Shown: in pieces, positions 54,523 through 62,841 of the stretch
How the letters are laid out: every line of letters begins with the position of its first letter
Numbering within the stretch: the first letter of the stretch is position 1
Assembly (NCBI GenBank): GCA_965203635.1
Contig: OZ241903.1
Location: 2,418,001-2,482,000, forward strand
DNA: 64,000 bases
Direction: 5' to 3'
Source: Aldehydirespirator sp965203635
GTDB lineage: Bacteria; Actinomycetota; Acidimicrobiia; Acidimicrobiales; Aldehydirespiratoraceae
Translations under genes and position numbers: made by a program
Notes under the pieces: model-generated
Seen by the model: the letters and a program-made list of their open reading frames with translations, nothing else
What the model was told of the DNA's origin: nothing
Databases searched by the model: none

Positions 54523-55206
54523 TCATTGTGGCACGCCTCGAATGCCGCGGCGGGGACGTTCGCCGAAGAGGCTCCTCCCGATTCGCACCATGGTCGCGCC
54601 CTCGGCCACGGCAACCTCAAGATCGTCGGTCATGCCCATCGAGCAGTGCGCTAGGCCCAGGGAGTCGACCATCCTTCGCAGCGACCTGAAGTCGCTCCGA
54701 GCCTCTTCGGGCGGCCCCAGCGGGCCGATGCCCATCAATCCCACCAAGTTCAGCCCGGCCTCGGCGGCTATCGAGGCCAGCTGCTCGGTCTCGGCGAGCG
54801 GGCAGCCCCCCTTGGTCTCCTCTCCGGAGATGTTCACCTGGATCATGACGTCCGCGCCCGGGGCGCGGCGGCCGATCTCGCGCGCCAACTCGGGCCGGTC
54901 GAGCGTCTGCCACACGTCGACGCAGCCGGCCAGCATCTTGACCTTGTTGCGTTGGACCCGTCCGACGAAATGGACCCGGGGCTTGGGCGACGCGGTCACC
55001 TCCGCCAGCTTGGTCACGCACTCCTGGGCGTAGTTCTCGCCGATGTCGCCGATCCCGCATGCGGACGCGGCGTCGATCGCCCATGAGCCGAGCGCCTTCG
55101 TCACTGCGATCACGGTGACGTCGTGGGTGCCCGCACTGGCGATGCGCGCTCTGAGAGCCTCGTAGCGCTCACCGATTGCGGCCGCCACCGGTGGCGGGGG
55201 GCTCAT
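54523..55206 (-). CDS. yggS: PLP homeostasis protein YggS/YBL036C family
   Basis: 227-residue fold-type III PLP-binding protein that buffers pyridoxal phosphate. The PLP lysine is in VIAVTKALG; GENYAQEC, VHFVGRVQRNK and CSMGMTDDLEVAV follow the family pattern. Conserved in the division cluster of Gram-positive bacteria. Its ATG overlaps the pgeF stop by four bases. Confidence 0.93.
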   Translation of the reverse strand: MSPPPPVAAAIGERYEALRARIASAGTHDVTVIAVTKALGSWAIDAASACGIGDIGENYAQECVTKLAEVTASPKPRVHFVGRVQRNKVKMLAGCVDVWQTLDRPELAREIGRRAPGADVMIQVNISGEETKGGCPLAETEQLASIAAEAGLNLVGLMGIGPLGPPEEARSDFRSLRRMVDSLGLAHCSMGMTDDLEVAVAEGATMVRIGRSLFGERPRRGIRGVPQ

Positions 55207-55913
55207 GCGTGCTCCAGCCGGACGGTGGTCGCCTGCCGGGCGAGTTCGCCGCGGACCCGGTGGGAGAAGAAGGACTCGTGGGCCGTGTCGAATCCGAGGT
55301 CCTCCACGTCGCCTACCCCGGCCGTGCTCAGCGCGCCCCGCACCGCCGCGACGAGATCGAGGGCGGGCGTGCCCCAGGACGTGACGCTGCCGACGTCACG
55401 GCGGGCCGCGCCGGTCACCGCGGCCAGTTCCGCCGGGCCGAACTCATACGCCGAAGGTCTGATCAACGGGCCCACGACCGCTCGGAGAACGGTTCCGCCC
55501 GAACACGCCGGCAGGTTGCGCATGACCCGGACCACTTCTCCGAGGACACCGGCCACGATGCCCCGCCAGCCTGCGTGGGCTACCCCCACCGCGCCGTTGC
55601 CGACCACTACGACGGGCGCGCAATCGGCCGTGTGCAGGGCGAGGACGGCCGCAGGCACCTCGGTCACCGCCCCGTCGGCCACGGATCCCGCGCCGCCGCC
55701 CGGCTCGGTCACGGTCACGACCTCGGCGCCGTGAACCTGCCTGAGCCACGTCCACTGCCCGCCCATCAGGGTTTGGCGCCTGCGCTCAAGCCGGCCGTGA
55801 TGGTCCGGGCTCAAGTCTCTGTTGAGGTCGCAGCGAAAGTCGCCGTCCGACTTCTGGGAGCAGCGGACCCTGGCGACCAGACCCTCACCCGCCGGGACCA
55901 GCCGCTCGATCAC
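55203..55913 (-). CDS. pgeF: laccase-domain protein PgeF/YfiH
   Basis: 236-residue member of the YfiH/PgeF family, reported as peptidoglycan-editing factor and as purine nucleoside phosphorylase. The metal ligands are in the motif QVHGAEV, HTADCAPVVVV and HAGWRG. GTG 55913 is the likely start, 49 bases after the ftsZ stop. It is commonly found next to ftsZ in actinobacteria. Confidence 0.92.
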   Translation of the reverse strand: MIERLVPAGEGLVARVRCSQKSDGDFRCDLNRDLSPDHHGRLERRRQTLMGGQWTWLRQVHGAEVVTVTEPGGGAGSVADGAVTEVPAAVLALHTADCAPVVVVGNGAVGVAHAGWRGIVAGVLGEVVRVMRNLPACSGGTVLRAVVGPLIRPSAYEFGPAELAAVTGAARRDVGSVTSWGTPALDLVAAVRGALSTAGVGDVEDLGFDTAHESFFSHRVRGELARQATTVRLEHA

Positions 55914-55962
55914 TTCAAGCCTGTCGTGAGCTATCGCTGGATGGTTGGCCCCACCGTTGAGC

Positions 55963-57087
55963 TCATCTCAGGAAGTCGGGCACATCGAACTCGTCGTTGA
56001 GGTCGACGCCGACCGGGGTGTGCGAGTCGCTGGTGGCGAAGACATCAGCGATCTGCATCCCCTCCCCCGAGCCGGCTCGCGTTCCCGGACGGTCCTCTCG
56101 CCGGGAGCGACGCTGGGCGGCGCTGCCCCCGTAGCTCTGCCGGTCGCTCTCGAAACCAGCGGCTATCACGGTGATCCTGACCTCGTCCCCGAGAGCGTCG
56201 TCGATCACCGTTCCGAAGATGATGTTGGCGTCCTGGTGCGCGACCGATTGCACAACCTCGGCTGCTTCGTTCACTTCCATCAGGCCGAGGCTCGACGCGC
56301 CCGAGATGTTGAGCAGCACTCCCTGCGACCGGTCGATCGAAGATTCGAGCAGCGGGCTGGAGATGGCGGCGCGTGCCGCGGCGACGGCCCGTCCCTCGCC
56401 GCTGGCGGATCCCATGCCCATCAGCGCGCTGCCGGCCTCGGTGAGCACGGTCCGGACGTCGGCGAAGTCCGTGTTGATGAGCCCGGGTGTGGTGATGAGG
56501 TTGGTGATCCCTCCCACGCCCTGCATCAGGACCTCGTCGGCCATACGGAAGGCGTTGAGCATCGAAGTCTTCTCGTCGGCGATCGCGATCAGCCGATCGT
56601 TGGGGATGACGATCAGCGTGTCGACCTTCTCCTTGAGACGCTGGATGCCTTCGTCGGCCTGCGCCGATCGCCGGGCTCCCTCGAAGTTGAACGGCCGCGT
56701 CACCACTCCGATGGTGAGCGCGCCGGAACTCTTGGCCACCTCGGCCACCACGGGCGCTGCGCCGGTGCCGGTTCCGCCGCCCTTGCCGACGGTGATGAAC
56801 ACCATGTCCGATCCGTTGAGGGACTCGCGGATCTCGTCGATGTGCTCTTCGGCTGCCTGCTTGCCCACTTCGGGATTGCTGCCGGCACCCAGGCCTCTCG
56901 TCAGGTTCTTGCCTAGGTCGATCCTGACGTCGGCGTCGCTCATGGCGAGGGCCTGCGCGTCGGTGTTGGCCGCGATGAACTCGACGCCCCGGAGGCCGGC
57001 GTCGATCATGCGGTTGACGGCATTCACTCCGCCGCCGCCGACTCCTATCACCCTGATGACGGCGAGATAGTTGTGAGGATCGGCCAT
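55963..57087 (-). CDS. ftsZ: cell-division GTPase FtsZ
   Basis: 374-residue tubulin homologue. The nucleotide site has IGVGGGGVNAVNRMI and the signature GGGTGTGAAPVVAEVAK; the catalytic T7 loop is in NTDFADV. A variable linker of about 60 residues follows and the protein ends in the conserved DVPDFLR tail that binds SepF. ATG 57087 is preceded by GGGAGG; a longer frame from a GTG at 57120 reads through that ribosome site and is rejected. A family 2 hairpin repeat lies in its 5' region, separating it from ftsQ. Confidence 0.97.
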   Translation of the reverse strand: MADPHNYLAVIRVIGVGGGGVNAVNRMIDAGLRGVEFIAANTDAQALAMSDADVRIDLGKNLTRGLGAGSNPEVGKQAAEEHIDEIRESLNGSDMVFITVGKGGGTGTGAAPVVAEVAKSSGALTIGVVTRPFNFEGARRSAQADEGIQRLKEKVDTLIVIPNDRLIAIADEKTSMLNAFRMADEVLMQGVGGITNLITTPGLINTDFADVRTVLTEAGSALMGMGSASGEGRAVAAARAAISSPLLESSIDRSQGVLLNISGASSLGLMEVNEAAEVVQSVAHQDANIIFGTVIDDALGDEVRITVIAAGFESDRQSYGGSAAQRRSRREDRPGTRAGSGEGMQIADVFATSDSHTPVGVDLNDEFDVPDFLR

Positions 57088-57127
57088 CGCTGCGTCAACC
57101 TCCCTGTATTGAACCTTCACTTCATCT

Positions 57128-57216
57128 TAGAGGCCGAGCGGGTAGGCGCACGATATGGCCCATACGGCGAGGCCGTGGCCCGAGCGGCCCGTGAGCGTAG
57201 CGAACAAGAGCGGGAG
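57128..57216. repeat. dispersed hairpin repeat family 2, copy B
   Basis: About 41 bases upstream of the ftsZ start. Same three conserved blocks as 21250-21342, at 57128-57139, 57167-57190 and 57199-57216. The intervening arms differ from copy A but still nearly pair (GCGCACG with CGTGAGC). Confidence 0.78.
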
Positions 57217-57233
57217 ACAGGGCCCACAACTGC

Positions 57234-57302
57234 GATGACGGCGGGTCAGGGCGGTGGATGCCGGGTCAGGGATGGCAGGGATGATGGCGGGTCACGGTGG
57301 CG
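57234..57302. repeat. 23-bp tandem repeat x3 over the ftsQ 3' end
   Basis: Degenerate units start at 57234, 57257 and 57280 with a common core GATG..GGCGGGTCA.GG. The third encodes the last residues of FtsQ; the others lie past its stop in the ftsQ-ftsZ gap. Confidence 0.65.
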
Positions 57303-58093
57303 AGGTCGGGCATGGTCACGTCGATCGTGGTGATGCACTCCAGATCAGCGGTCGAGAGCACGGCTCGCAGCGCACTGATCTTGTCGTCGATCAGGACGGG
57401 ATCGCCCAGTACCGCGGTGGCGCCGCCGATCAGTTCCAGGTTTATCCGGTCCTGGCCCTCGCCGAGAGTGACAGTCCGCACCCAGGCGCGCAGATCGTCA
57501 GGCATGGCGGCGACGACGGCGAGTGCCCCGTCGGCGGACGTGTGGATGTCACCGAGTTGCCCGGAGAACGGCACCGACACATGGGGCAGCGCAGCCACCC
57601 GGGCGCCGGCGGTCGGATCGGACCCGCCGGCCTGCGCATCCGGCCCGGCTGGCCTCGGCTCCCAGCCGATCGCGTATCCGTAGGCGTCGATCAGGGCCGT
57701 GCGGCCTCCCCTGGCAGGGGCCACCGCGGCCGGCACGCGGGGATCTACCGCGATGCGCACCGTGGCCGGCCAGTCCCTCCACACCCGGGCCGACCTGACC
57801 CAGGGCAACGCGGCGATGGACCTCTGCGCGTCGTCGACGTCGAGGAACGCCATGGGCATCCCCACCGACAGTTGCGAACTCTCGAGGATCTCGGCCCGGT
57901 TGGCCGGGTCGATGCCGGAGACCGCCATCCGGTCCACGTCCAGCAGCGGCGTGAGGCTGACGCCCCAGGCGGCCGCGGCGGCCAGAACGACGCCCAGCGC
58001 CACTAGGAGGATCCGCAGGCGGCGTCGTCCCTCGGAGCGCAGGACGGCAACGCGGCGGGCCCTCATGCGCGGGTCGACGGTCACTGTGCTCAC
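57266..58093 (-). CDS. ftsQ: cell-division protein FtsQ
   Basis: 275-residue bitopic protein of the divisome. A basic cytoplasmic start (MRARRVAVLRSEGRRR), one hydrophobic helix (LRILLVALGVVLAAAAAWGV), then a POTRA domain (LLDVDRMAVSGIDPANRAEI) and the FtsQ beta domain with ARVWRDWPATVRIAVDPRVP. GTG 58093 overlaps the murB stop (GTGA). The last codons are within a 23-bp tandem repeat. Confidence 0.92.
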   Translation of the reverse strand: MSTVTVDPRMRARRVAVLRSEGRRRLRILLVALGVVLAAAAAWGVSLTPLLDVDRMAVSGIDPANRAEILESSQLSVGMPMAFLDVDDAQRSIAALPWVRSARVWRDWPATVRIAVDPRVPAAVAPARGGRTALIDAYGYAIGWEPRPAGPDAQAGGSDPTAGARVAALPHVSVPFSGQLGDIHTSADGALAVVAAMPDDLRAWVRTVTLGEGQDRINLELIGGATAVLGDPVLIDDKISALRAVLSTADLECITTIDVTMPDLATVTRHHPCHP

Positions 58094-59049
58094 GGCAGCT
58101 CCCAGGGCTCGAATCCCACGAGGTGGGTCTCCGCCGACAGCTCGATGCCGTGAGCGTCCATGACGCGGCGGCGCACCTCGCGCATGACCTCGACTATGTC
58201 GGAGGCCTGCCCTCCCTCGTCGGACTGGATGAAGTTGGCGTGCTTCGCCGATACCTCGGCCGTGCCGATTCGCAGGCCCTTGGCACCGGCGGACTCGATG
58301 AGCTCACCGGCGGCCGCGTGCTCGGGGTTGGTGAAGACCGACCCGGCGTTGCGCCCTCCCGGCTGGTTGGTCCGGCGCCAGTGCACGATCTCGGTCAGTT
58401 CAGCTCTCGACTCCTCCCAATCCCCATACCTCAACTTCAGCCTTACTGAAGCGACGACCTGGTGGGCAACGAGGATGCTGGTGCGGTATCCGAGACGCAG
58501 ATCGGCCGCGGTGCGGACGGTCGTGTCGCCCCGGTGAAGATCGACGACGACCGCGTCGACGAGCGACTCGGACATGTCCGAGCCGTGCCCGCCCGCGTTC
58601 ATCCTCACCGCTCCACCGACTGTGCCGGGCACCCCCACCGCCCACTCGAAGCCGGTCAGCCCGGCCTCAACCGAGGCGCGGGCGACGACCGGGAGCAGAG
58701 CGCCACCAGAAGCGCTGACCACTGGACCGTCGATCTCGAACCGTGTCAGCCGGGTGCCGAGGGCAATGGCCAGACCGTCGAAGCCGCGGTCGGACACCAG
58801 CAGGTTGGACCCTCGTCCCACCACCAGCACCGGGAGGGGTGGGGCGGTTCCCGCGAGGTCGGCGACGATGGCGGCCAGTGCCTCCAGTTGGGCGAGGTCG
58901 TTCACCGTGACGAAGAGGCGGGCCGGTCCGCCGACCCGGTAGGTGGTGTGGGGGGCCAGGCCGTAGTCCTTCTGTAGCGACGGCCCCAGGGCCGAGGATG
59001 CCAGCCGCCGCTCGAGGTCCGCGAACGCGTGCCGCACGGCAGCACTCAT
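58090..59049 (-). CDS. murB: UDP-N-acetylenolpyruvoylglucosamine reductase
   Basis: 319-residue FAD enzyme that makes UDP-MurNAc. The FAD domain has VVGRGSNLLVSDRGF and GVPGTVGGAVRMNAGGHG; the catalytic serine is in NAGSVFTNP and the late glutamate in SAETHLVGFE. ATG 59049 overlaps the murC stop. The long frame upstream of it lies inside murC. Confidence 0.95.
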   Translation of the reverse strand: MSAAVRHAFADLERRLASSALGPSLQKDYGLAPHTTYRVGGPARLFVTVNDLAQLEALAAIVADLAGTAPPLPVLVVGRGSNLLVSDRGFDGLAIALGTRLTRFEIDGPVVSASGGALLPVVARASVEAGLTGFEWAVGVPGTVGGAVRMNAGGHGSDMSESLVDAVVVDLHRGDTTVRTAADLRLGYRTSILVAHQVVASVRLKLRYGDWEESRAELTEIVHWRRTNQPGGRNAGSVFTNPEHAAAGELIESAGAKGLRIGTAEVSAKHANFIQSDEGGQASDIVEVMREVRRRVMDAHGIELSAETHLVGFEPWELP

Positions 59050-60431
59050 CCTCCGACCCCCGCCTCTAGGCGCTCGATCACCACATCGGGTGTCGAGGTC
59101 AGGTCGCCGGCTCCGAGCGTCAGGCAAAGATCGCCGGGGCGCAGCCGGGCCTCCAGCCAGTCGGCGACCTCGTCGAGCCTTGGAAGCCAGGTCACCGACG
59201 ACCACGGATGTGCGTCGAGCACGGCGTCCAGGACGATCTTCGAGGTCACACCGGGCCGGGGCGCCTCGCCCGACGGGTAGATCCCGGTGAGCACGAGATG
59301 GTCGGCCCCGACGAAGGAATCGGCGAAGTCTGAGCCGATGGAGGCGACGCGGCTGTACCGATGGGGCTGGAACACGCACACCACCCTGCGCCAGTCGCCG
59401 GTCCGGGCCGCGGCGAGCGCGGCTGCGACCTCGCTGGGAAGGTGGGCGTAGTCGTCCACGAACGTGATGCCGGCGGCGTCGCCGCGGAACTCGAAGCGCC
59501 GAGCCACTCCGCCGAAACGGGCCAGCGCTCGGGCCGCATCGGCAAAGGATGAACCGGCCGTCAGGGCGGCCACGATCGCCGCGGTTGCATTCAGGGCGTT
59601 GTGCAGGCCCGGGGTCGGAAGCGTTACGAGTCCCAGTCTCGTCTCTTCGGACCACAACTCGAATTCGCACGAGGGCATCTTCAGCGACACGTCCACCATG
59701 CGGAAGTCGGCGCCGGGGTGCGTGCCGTACGTCGTCGCGCCGACGGCGGCCCCCAGCCGGGCCGCGCCCGCATCGTCGGCGCACACGATCCGGTGGCGGG
59801 ACACCGACAGGAATTGCTCGAAGGCCCCGGCCAGCGCAGCCGGCGAGTTCTGGTAGTTCTCGAGGTGGTCGGACTCGACGCTGGTCACCACGGCCACTTC
59901 GGGGTCGAGGGAAAGGAAGGTGTGGTCGTTCTCGTCGGCCTCGACCACGAACCACTCGCCGGAGTCCCACATCGCGCCGGTGCCGATCTCGTTGACGTCG
60001 CCGCCGATGATGAACGACGGGCTGAGACCGGCCTCCACCAGCGCCAGGGCCAGCATCGAACTGGTCGTGGTCTTGCCGTGCGTGCCCGCCACCGCGATGG
60101 TCCGGCGGCTGGCGGCGATGGCGGGCAGGATCTCGCCGCGCCTCACCACCGGCACGCCGCGCTCCAGCGCGGCGCGGACCTCCGGATTGCTGTCGCGGAT
60201 GGCCGACGAGATGGCTACCAGGACGGCGTCGCCGATGTTGGCCGGATCGTGGCCTATGGCGACAGGCACGCCCTCGGCGCGGAGCCTGGCCACCACCGGA
60301 CCGTCGCGCAGGTCCGATCCCGTCACTCGGTGGCCCATGGACCGGAGCACCGACGCGATGGCGCCCATCCCGGCACCACCAGCGCCGATCACATGGATGG
60401 AGGTGGGTGTGGAGAGGTCCACCGAGCTCAT
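59046..60431 (-). CDS. murC: UDP-N-acetylmuramate--L-alanine ligase
   Basis: 461-residue Mur ligase that adds L-Ala to UDP-MurNAc. The N-terminal domain has HVIGAGGAGMGAIASVL, the P-loop AGTHGKTTT, then the central VEADENDHTFL and SVESDHLENYQ, and the C-terminal VDDYAHLPSEV with QPHRYSR. ATG 60431 overlaps the murG stop by four bases. Confidence 0.96.
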   Translation of the reverse strand: MSSVDLSTPTSIHVIGAGGAGMGAIASVLRSMGHRVTGSDLRDGPVVARLRAEGVPVAIGHDPANIGDAVLVAISSAIRDSNPEVRAALERGVPVVRRGEILPAIAASRRTIAVAGTHGKTTTSSMLALALVEAGLSPSFIIGGDVNEIGTGAMWDSGEWFVVEADENDHTFLSLDPEVAVVTSVESDHLENYQNSPAALAGAFEQFLSVSRHRIVCADDAGAARLGAAVGATTYGTHPGADFRMVDVSLKMPSCEFELWSEETRLGLVTLPTPGLHNALNATAAIVAALTAGSSFADAARALARFGGVARRFEFRGDAAGITFVDDYAHLPSEVAAALAAARTGDWRRVVCVFQPHRYSRVASIGSDFADSFVGADHLVLTGIYPSGEAPRPGVTSKIVLDAVLDAHPWSSVTWLPRLDEVADWLEARLRPGDLCLTLGAGDLTSTPDVVIERLEAGVGG

Positions 60432-61642
60432 CCCGCGACCTCCGAGCGGTCGGGGCATGGATGCCGCGCGCAGCTCTCCATCAGGTCCACCACGGCGGCT
60501 GCCGCCTCGGGTCTGGCCAGCGACCGGGCTGCGCCGGCCATGGAGTCGAGGCGGTCCGGGTCCTCGAGCAAGGCGTCCACTTCGGCCACCAGCCGGGTTG
60601 CGTCGAGCTCGCCGTCTCTGACCAGCACAGCACCGCCTGCGGCCTCCAGCCTGCGTGCATTGGCGGTCTGATGGTCGCCGGGCGCGCCCGGCAGCGGCAC
60701 CAGCACGGCCGGCATTCCCACCGCGGCCAGTTCGGCGACGGTGGTGGCTCCCGCCCGGCTCACGACCAGGTCGGCGGCGGCATACACCGTTGCCATGTCG
60801 TCCTCGTACGCGACCAGGTCATAGTTGAGGTCTCGCGCCGGCTCCGCAGACACACGGCCCGACAGGTCCTCGTAGTCGCGGTGCCCCGCAATGTGGCGTA
60901 TATGGAGGTCACCTCTGTCCCGCCAGAGGTTCAGCGCCCCGGCGATCGCCTCGTTGATCGTGCGGGCCCCGAGCGAGCCTCCGAAGACCGCCACCAGCCG
61001 GCACTCCTCGTCGACACCCAGAGCGGCCCGGGCCGCGGACCGTCCCGCCGAACGGTCAGCTTCCAGCACCTCGGCCCGCACCGGATTGCCCGTCCAGGCG
61101 GCTCGGCGCAGGTCGGTGTCCTCGAAGGCCGTGGCCGCACCGGCCGCCAGCAGGCTCAACAGCCGGTTGGCCAGGCCGGGTACCGCGTTCTGCTCCGTGA
61201 TCACCAGAGGTACACGCAACAGGGCGGCGGCCACGCCGACCGCGACCGAGGCGTAGCCGCCCAGCCCCACCACTACGGCGGGCTTGCGGCGCCTCAGCAC
61301 GAGCAGTGCCTGGACGAAGGCCCGGGCCAGTTCGGCGGCCGCGGTCGCGTTGGCGGCAAGACTCGAGGGGGAGAAGCCGCGCTGCAGCCCCCGTCCGGGC
61401 AGCGCAGTGAGAGCGAACCCGGCCTCGGCGACCAGCCGCGTCTCGACGCCGCGGGCGCTGCCGACGAAGTGCACGACGTGCTGCGGGGCGCCCCGGCCAG
61501 TGATCTCGCGGGCGATGCTGATGCCCGGCAGCACGTGGCCGGCCGTACCGCCGCCGGCTATGAGAGCCCAAGTAGGAGACGGTGAGGCTGCCTCAGATGG
61601 CCGCGTGCCGCCGCCGGCCCTGCGGAATCGAGTTCCGCTCAT
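60428..61642 (-). CDS. murG: lipid II-forming GlcNAc transferase MurG
   Basis: 404-residue glycosyltransferase (GT28) that adds GlcNAc to lipid I. The G-loop 1 is in ALIAGGGTAGHVLPG, the membrane patch near RGLQRGFSP, and the acceptor region is VVVGLGGYASVAV. The C-terminal UDP-GlcNAc site includes VFGGSLGARTINEAI and SRAGATTVAELAAVG. The N-terminal 27 residues are a variable extension. ATG 61642 overlaps the ftsW stop. Confidence 0.95.
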   Translation of the reverse strand: MSGTRFRRAGGGTRPSEAASPSPTWALIAGGGTAGHVLPGISIAREITGRGAPQHVVHFVGSARGVETRLVAEAGFALTALPGRGLQRGFSPSSLAANATAAAELARAFVQALLVLRRRKPAVVVGLGGYASVAVGVAAALLRVPLVITEQNAVPGLANRLLSLLAAGAATAFEDTDLRRAAWTGNPVRAEVLEADRSAGRSAARAALGVDEECRLVAVFGGSLGARTINEAIAGALNLWRDRGDLHIRHIAGHRDYEDLSGRVSAEPARDLNYDLVAYEDDMATVYAAADLVVSRAGATTVAELAAVGMPAVLVPLPGAPGDHQTANARRLEAAGGAVLVRDGELDATRLVAEVDALLEDPDRLDSMAGAARSLARPEAAAAVVDLMESCARHPCPDRSEVAG

Positions 61643-62841
61643 CGGATCTGTCTCGCCACGTTGAGCAGCACCCCCATTGCGGCCAGCGTCGCCACCAGCG
61701 ACGTTCCGCCGAAGGAGAGCAGGGGCAGGGTGATTCCCACGACGGGAAAGATGGCGAGCACCGCGCCGATGTTGAGCGCGGCCTGCAGCAGTATCCATGC
61801 CGTGACCCCCACCGCCAGGAGCATTCCGAACCGGTCCGGGGCGCGCAGGGCCACACCGAGGCCGGCGGCGGCAATCGCTACGAACAGGATCACGACGAAC
61901 AGCGAGCCGATCATCCCGAGCTCCTCGCCGATGACCGCGAATATGAAGTCGGTGTGGGCGTAGGGCAGGAAGCCCCACTTGGCTCGGCCCGCGCCGAGCC
62001 CCAGCCCGTCGACGCCACCGGAGGCCATGGCGTGCAGTGACTTCAGTGTCTGGTAGCCGTTGCCGTACGGGTCGGCCCAGGGGTCCAGGAAGCCGAGCAT
62101 GCGGTCTCTGCGCCACGGCGAGTAGGCGATGAGCATCGCGGTCATCCCCGCGCCGACCACGGTGGCCGCCAGCAGATGGCTGAACCGGGCCCCGGCGAAG
62201 TACAGCATCGTCAGGGCCACCCCGACGATCAGGACAGTCGTGCCCAGGTGGGGCTGCAGCATCAGCAGCCCGGCCATCCCGCCGGTCAGCAGCAGGACGG
62301 GTTGCAGTGTCGCCCGCGTGTCCTCCATGTGCCGGTCGGGCCGGGACAGCAGGTCGGCCACGAACACCACGAAGGCGATCTTGGCCATCTCCGAGGGCTG
62401 GAACACCACGGGCCCCACTCCGAGCCAGCGCCGGGCGCCGTTGGCGCTCAGGCCCACGCTGGGAATGGCGGTGAGCGCCAGCAGCAGGACGGACGCGCCG
62501 AAACCCATGGGTGCGAGCCGCTTCCAATGGTGGTAGTCGATGCGGAGCAGCACCAGCAGGGCCAGCACGCCCACGCCCAGCCACATGGCCTGGCTCTTGA
62601 ACAGGGACCAAGCCGAATCGGTACCCGACAGGCTCGGAGCGGCAGTGGCCGACAGCGCCATCACGAGGCCCAGCATCACCAGGGACATGGACGCCAGGAA
62701 CAGCACGAGGAACAGTCCGGTGCGGCGGCCGATCGGTGGCTTGGGGCCGCGGCCGTCGGGCGGGACTCTGGCGCTGGCGTGACGGGCCCGGGCCTCGACG
62801 AGCGCCTGCCGGCGGGCGCGGGTGCGCTCGGTCACGATCAC
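61639..62841 (-). CDS. ftsW: SEDS peptidoglycan polymerase FtsW
   Basis: 400-residue SEDS-family glycosyltransferase with about ten transmembrane helices. Conserved stretches are VVFQPSEMAKIAFVVF, QPHLGTTVLI, GLGLGAGRAKWGFLPYAHTD and VIGEELGMIG, and near the end LPLLSFGGTSL. The polar N-terminal 40 residues are cytoplasmic. GTG 62841 overlaps the murD stop. The position between murD and murG indicates FtsW rather than RodA. Confidence 0.94.
   Translation of the reverse strand: MIVTERTRARRQALVEARARHASARVPPDGRGPKPPIGRRTGLFLVLFLASMSLVMLGLVMALSATAAPSLSGTDSAWSLFKSQAMWLGVGVLALLVLLRIDYHHWKRLAPMGFGASVLLLALTAIPSVGLSANGARRWLGVGPVVFQPSEMAKIAFVVFVADLLSRPDRHMEDTRATLQPVLLLTGGMAGLLMLQPHLGTTVLIVGVALTMLYFAGARFSHLLAATVVGAGMTAMLIAYSPWRRDRMLGFLDPWADPYGNGYQTLKSLHAMASGGVDGLGLGAGRAKWGFLPYAHTDFIFAVIGEELGMIGSLFVVILFVAIAAAGLGVALRAPDRFGMLLAVGVTAWILLQAALNIGAVLAIFPVVGITLPLLSFGGTSLVATLAAMGVLLNVARQIR

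Noticed and set aside
55963..57120. Longer FtsZ starting at GTG 57120
   Set aside because: The extra 11 codons are the ribosome-binding region itself; ATG 57087 gives the normal N-terminus.
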